From contig WUJK01000001.1 of assembly GCA_011317545.1 (NCBI GenBank), positions 3,577,001-3,641,000 of the forward strand: 64,000 bases of DNA, written 5' to 3'. Numbering within the stretch: position 1 is the stretch's first letter; each line of letters starts with the position of its first letter. Shown in pieces: positions 59,779 through 64,000 of the stretch. Made by a program: the position numbers and the translations under genes. Under the pieces are notes generated by a model. That model saw only the letters and a program-made list of their open reading frames with translations. It was not told where the DNA came from and did not search any database. The stretch is from Coniella vitis. Its lineage: Eukaryota > Ascomycota > Sordariomycetes > Diaporthales > Schizoparmaceae.

Positions 59779-61918
59779 TTAAATACCGCCCGTAAGACGT
59801 TCCCAGATACTGCCTGTGTTTTTACTGCCAGACAAAGTTTCCGGTGACAAGATGGTCATGTTCCATGCCTCGATGCCGTCGACAAACAGGTGGTAGGAGA
59901 GTGTGCTCTTGTCTGTGTCAGGCACCTTTTCAATTGTAATAGCACCGAATTTAGAATTGCCGTTGTGGATGTATCTGTGGTTTGAGAAATTATAAGTCTT
60001 TGGGTGCTGAAAAAGGTCAAGGTTCAGGTGACAATGAATGTGTGTATAGGCAGTAATAGGAATTGACAGGGAGTGACACTGGGAAGCAGGGAATATGGAC
60101 TCGGGCATATACACGTACTCGATTTCCACATCTTCGTCATCTGTCTGCTTGTACGTGCTGATAGGCGAGTAAAATTGGCTCAGAGGACTGGCAGAGAACT
60201 CGTATACCGTCGCGTTTTCATTCCACCTTGTCGAGTTTGCTGGTGGTGGGAACTTAGTCGCTGCAAATTCATGCCTGTCGCCAGAGAGGACAATAACACC
60301 GAGACCCCGCGCTGCAGTATCCCACATGACCTCGAGTATCTTTTGGCGCTCAGCCATGAAGCCACCCCAAGTATCCTGTCTGTTGACGGGCCAGTTCTTG
60401 GTGAAGGGGACAGAAGAAGCGATGATTTTCCACTGAATCCCCTTAGGTTCTGTTCTTTGCAAAAAGGCAAGGAGATCGGCCAGCTGGTCCTTGCCCAGCA
60501 TAGTCTTTGTATCTTCCGTGTAAGGGATTTTGTTATTGGAGCGGTAGGAACGAGTGTCGAGCATAAAGAAGCTTGCAGGACCTTGAGTGAACTCGAACCA
60601 GGTCACGCCACCACTCTTGGTGCCGGCGGGGGTCAGCCTCTTCACGGCGGGTGGGTTGACGGATGTCTGATAGTGGTGCCACGGATCAACGGCAGCTTCA
60701 TACACACCCGTCTCATTCTTGTCCCAGTCATTGTTGATCTCGTGGTCGTCGAGAACGTGAATCCAGCTGAGGTTCTGTCCGACCTCGGGCCACTCAGGAG
60801 AAGCATAGACAGCTCTGTACTTCTGGCGGTAATCGGTCACGCCAGTGCCCCACCATTTAGGTACATCAGCGTAGATGAAGTCGCCCAAAAACAGCATGAA
60901 CTGGGCGCCGAGGCTTGGAAGATGCTTGGCCAGATGGCGCATGCCGGGAATAGAAAGCGGGTGGTCGAGCGGGTTGTATGGCAGGCGATTCACAATGCAT
61001 GAGGTAGACAAGAAGGTGAATTTGCCGTCAAATTTGCCAGGGTACTGGCCGGGAGCAGGTGCAGAGGTGAACTCCCCAGAGTGGCCGTTGGAGCTCTGCC
61101 ATTCGTAGGTGCGTTGTTCTCTATGCGCTGCGGGAACTGTGACGACGGCAGTGTAATCTGTTGCGTTGCTTGTCCACCTGATGCCACCGACCGTTTGCCA
61201 AATGGTGGTGTCAAAGGGAGGCTGAGGGTCCTTGAGTCGAACCTGGACAGTAACAGGCATTTTGGACTGGTCTGGCTCGCGCACGAGCAGCTTTGCTTCA
61301 CTGTCAGAGACATATCCCAGCCTGATGAAGGACAAGTCCTCGCTAGTGATCCAGTGCTCCGAGTAAACGCGGTCGGCTACCATGGTGACGCAGGCCACGT
61401 TGATGAGTAGGGTGAATAACGATAAAGCAAGGCTGCGAGGGTTGGGCATGCCGGTAAGAAGCGAGTACCAGGGGCTGACAGCTGGTTCCCGGACGATAAT
61501 GGCCTCGTTGACCTCAAGCTCCTCGACGACTATATCATTGGCATTATCGTCCATTTCGCCGTCATCTTCATCTGGGGAGCCATTGATCACGATATCTTTA
61601 ACGAGTATCTCTTTCTCTTCCACGATGTCCCTGTCTCCAAGGCTGTTGAAGTAGGTGGAGATAAAGGTTGGAATATAGATGGCGAACAAGGTGAAGATCA
61701 CGGGTGCTATGGGCTAGGTGTTTCATTAGAAACCCCAGGGTCTCAAAATAGATATATCCTCGTCTCTGTACTCACTGGTAATAGACCCTATGGCAATCGT
61801 TAGCTGGTGTGTTGGTGTGGACGTGGTGATGAAGAGTGCTCACCCATCTGAGAAAGAAGTATGATCCTAGTCTGAGGATAACAGACGAGGCTGTTGCTGC
61901 TTTTGACTGGACTGTCAT
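59779..61918 (-). CDS. PhoD-like metallophosphatase, membrane-anchored
   Basis: Alkaline phosphatase D-type enzyme, predicted to hydrolyse phosphomono- or diesters at a membrane. Exons, in transcript order, are 61918-61844, 61787-61776 (only 12 nt, encoding GLLP), 61713-60119 and 59974-59779, giving 625 residues. The 144-bp stretch 59975-60118 is open in frame, but GTACGT...CAG ends and the join IEYIHNGNSKFGAI point to an intron. Hydrophobic segments lie at about 30-45 and 105-125. The metal-binding core has FLSTSCIVNRLPYNPLDH, MLFLGDFIYAD, IHVLDDHEINNDWD, FFMLDTRSYR and VIVLSGDRHEFAA. Between the membrane segments is an acidic loop (SPDEDDGEMDDNAND). Family call is firm, substrate unknown; the 12-nt exon is the least certain part. 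Confidence 0.88.
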
Positions 61919-62580
61919 GGCTACCAATGCCTCGATATCAACGAATTCGCGCACAACTTTTCCTTCGTCTCGAATAATGAAATAGCGTCAGAAAAACCGA
62001 GCCGTAAACACAGCTTCGGTCGCAGCTCAGGCAATGAACTCTCCAGCGATGTTCATGAAGCGATTGCCAGGCTGGGATGGAAAGATTCTCGTTCGCCTCC
62101 AGAGAACCGGTCACTAGACTCCTTCAAACACAGCGTATAAAAAGAATTGTCAATCGCGGGCTGCATGTCGACGATGAAATTCCATCCGAGCATTCAGAGA
62201 AGGCAGCAGCAATAGGCTCCTCCCCAGCAGACGAATCCGTACGTCATTGGCTCCTGACATGCGAGTTGCATAGCATGTGCCAGAGCAGTCAGAGCATGCA
62301 CTCCATACTGTACTACGTGCGTGCGTGAGTCGCAGCAAGGGCTTGGCAGTTCTGGCACTGTACACGATGCCTTGCTTCTTCGAGCCTAGCGCTTTGGACC
62401 GGGGGAGGGCTCAGGGGTTCCCTGTCTACGGGGGCCCGCTCTCAAAGCTTCCACCGTGGCCGTCGCGGAAAGCTGTTGCGTTGGCCGCCCAGCCGGCAGC
62501 TGCTCGAACAATTGCTTCCACTTGTCCCCGAAACATACACAACGCGCGCAAAGAGACGACGCACTCAATCCAGCCCAACC
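61919..62580. other. Divergent intergenic region, PhoD-like (-) and p24 (+)
   Basis: A 662-bp region with promoters of both genes. No strong motif or gene recognised. Confidence 0.5.
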
Positions 62581-63347
62581 ATGCAGCTGGTAACCCTCGC
62601 ATACGGGCTGATTGCCCTGTTTGCTGCTCAGGTCTCGGCTACGGCTCTAACCTACAAGCTGACTGCCAACGAGAAGGCCTGCTTCTACGCCAACAACCAG
62701 GAGAAGGGCCAGAAGATCGCCTTTTACTTTGCTGTGCGCCACACTCCACATGCCACGCGCCTAGGGTTGAACATGAAAAATTAATACATCTTGACACAGG
62801 TGCAATCTGGCGGTTCGTTCGATGTCGACTTTGAGGTAACAGCCCCATCGGGCAAGTTCGTCACCGAAGGCTCCAAGGAGCGACAGGGCGACTTTGTCTT
62901 TACTGGCAACGAGATTGGCGACTACACATTCTGCTTCAATAACGAGATGAGCACCGTCACCGACAAATATGTTGACTTTGAGATTGCAGTATGTCAGCAC
63001 TCCATCTCTGTTCCTTGCCCTAGCAGTTCTTCTAACCTCCCCACGTTCTTGTCTAGGTCGAGAACGAAGCGCGAGTCGACCTGCCTTCCAAGAAGGGAAC
63101 CTCTCCCGAACAGACTACCTCACTCGAGGAGTCCGTCATCAAGATTTCCAGTCAATTGTCGACCATGTCCCGCAATCAAAAGTACTTCCGCACGCGCGAG
63201 AACCGCAACTTCAGCACCGTCAGGAGCACAGAGAAGAGGATCGTCAATTTCAGCTTGGTGCAGTGCGGCTTGATCATCTGCATGGGTGCTCTTCAGGTGT
63301 TTGTCGTGCGCTTCTTCTTTCAGGGTGCGAGAAAGGGCTACGTATAA
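62581..63347 (+). CDS. p24 family cargo receptor (EMP24/GP25L)
   Basis: Type I membrane protein cycling between ER and Golgi in COPII/COPI vesicles. Exons 62581-62733, 62800-62988 and 63057-63347 give 210 residues, the usual size. Residues 1-21 form a signal peptide. The GOLD domain has TYKLTANEKACFYANN and DYTFCFNNEMS with the paired cysteines. A coiled-coil region (SLEESVIKISSQLSTMSRNQ) with the typical YFRTRENRN motif leads to a C-terminal membrane helix (LVQCGLIICMGALQVFVVRF). The short cytosolic tail FFQGARKGYV carries aromatic and dibasic sorting residues. Most like the Erp2/Erp3/Erp4 group, but the subgroup is not certain. Confidence 0.94.
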
Positions 63348-64000
63348 ACAACACGAGCGAGACAGGCAGGAAGGAAAGCGGCTTCGTAAGGGAACGAGAT
63401 GCTCAAGTTGGCTACGAGATTCTTATACTACGTATGTACACTATGGCGTGGACTCCGATAGGCAGATTGGCAACTGTGATGAATCCCTGCAATACTACGG
63501 AAAGGAATGGAACCAAGAGACAATGGCCATGGATGGACACTACTGGGCACATGTAAACCATCAGTCTTGTTATGCCGGATGGTCTCCGAGTACAGTTGGA
63601 TTGGTGACTGGTCCATCATGTACGCCCCGTATGCTTTACAAAAGTGGGCCAGGGATCGTTTAACACATGTCGTCGAACGCAATAAATGAGAATTACGATG
63701 AGCAAGCACGAAATAGTGCGAGATCAACATGAAATGAATTGCGACAGGATACCATATTTTATACACTACGTGCCCATCCTTTTCCTACATACTTACTATG
63801 TATAATGCCCTTGATCAAGCCATACAAATTGGGTGGTGTAGTGTGAGTTCGGCAGCGAAATACTATGTACACCAGCCCCGGTGCAAATACGGCAGTGCCG
63901 CCTGGTCTGTGCGGCAGGCAAATCTGAGCGCGTCCGCACTTGGGCTCCAGCAATCGTCACCTCCATCCACACTTACCCTTTCCCTTCAGACTTCTCATCA
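63348..64000. other. Right-end intergenic region
   Basis: Downstream of the p24 gene; no gene recognised. It carries two exact TACTATGTA copies (63794, 63861), the first seen since 32712. Confidence 0.5.

Noticed and set aside
1..64000. Secondary-metabolite or virulence gene cluster
   Set aside because: No polyketide synthase, peptide synthetase, terpene cyclase, P450 group or toxin gene is present.

Overview
The window is nuclear DNA of a filamentous ascomycete, most likely a Sordariomycete and probably Hypocreales. The signs are many short GT-AG introns (mostly 50-160 bp) with CTAAC/CTGAC-like branch sites, long serine/proline-rich regulatory proteins, and ortholog families typical of Pezizomycotina. 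The genus cannot be fixed from this sequence alone. I recognise 17 protein-coding genes, one cut by the left edge. I found no tRNA, rRNA, CRISPR array or intact transposon. Exon structures were built by hand from reading frame, splice signals and family expectations.

Left part (1-15.5 kb): a 5'-truncated fungal-specific transcription factor, a mitochondrial m-AAA protease (Yta12/MAP-1 type), a Bor1-type anion/borate transporter and, on the minus strand, a homeodomain transcription factor. Middle (15.5-31.4 kb): about 16 kb without a convincing gene, lying upstream of the homeodomain gene. It holds microsatellites, palindromes and a strongly over-represented 9-mer, TACATAGTA/TACTATGTA: 29 exact copies in the window, 25 of them between 17.4 and 32.8 kb, none in a predicted exon.

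Right part (31.4-64 kb): a gene-dense housekeeping block. In order it holds 3-hydroxyacyl-CoA (3-hydroxybutyryl-CoA) dehydrogenase (-), Tof1/Swi1 replication-fork protection factor (+), an Shg1-domain protein with a huge RS/RD-like tail (-), a small complex I accessory-subunit-like protein (+), eIF2B delta/GCD2 (-), mitochondrial IF3 (-), a thioredoxin (+), inner membrane peptidase Imp1 (+), Vac8 (-), Snf4/AMPK gamma (+), a large RhoGAP (+), a PhoD-like phosphatase (-) and a p24 cargo receptor (+).

No secondary-metabolite or operon-like cluster is visible. Shared themes are nuclear-encoded mitochondrial functions (m-AAA protease, IF3, Imp1, the complex I-like protein, the dehydrogenase) and nutrient or developmental control (Snf4, GCD2, homeodomain factor, Shg1). 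Sequence-level regulatory hints are paired MCB boxes upstream of TOF1, CCTCGG fatty-acid-type sites upstream of the dehydrogenase, and a Gcn4/CPC1-type site upstream of GCD2. The least ordinary features are the dispersed 9-mer, the gene desert, a 335-bp CpG-free block near 51.3 kb, and the Shg1-RS protein.
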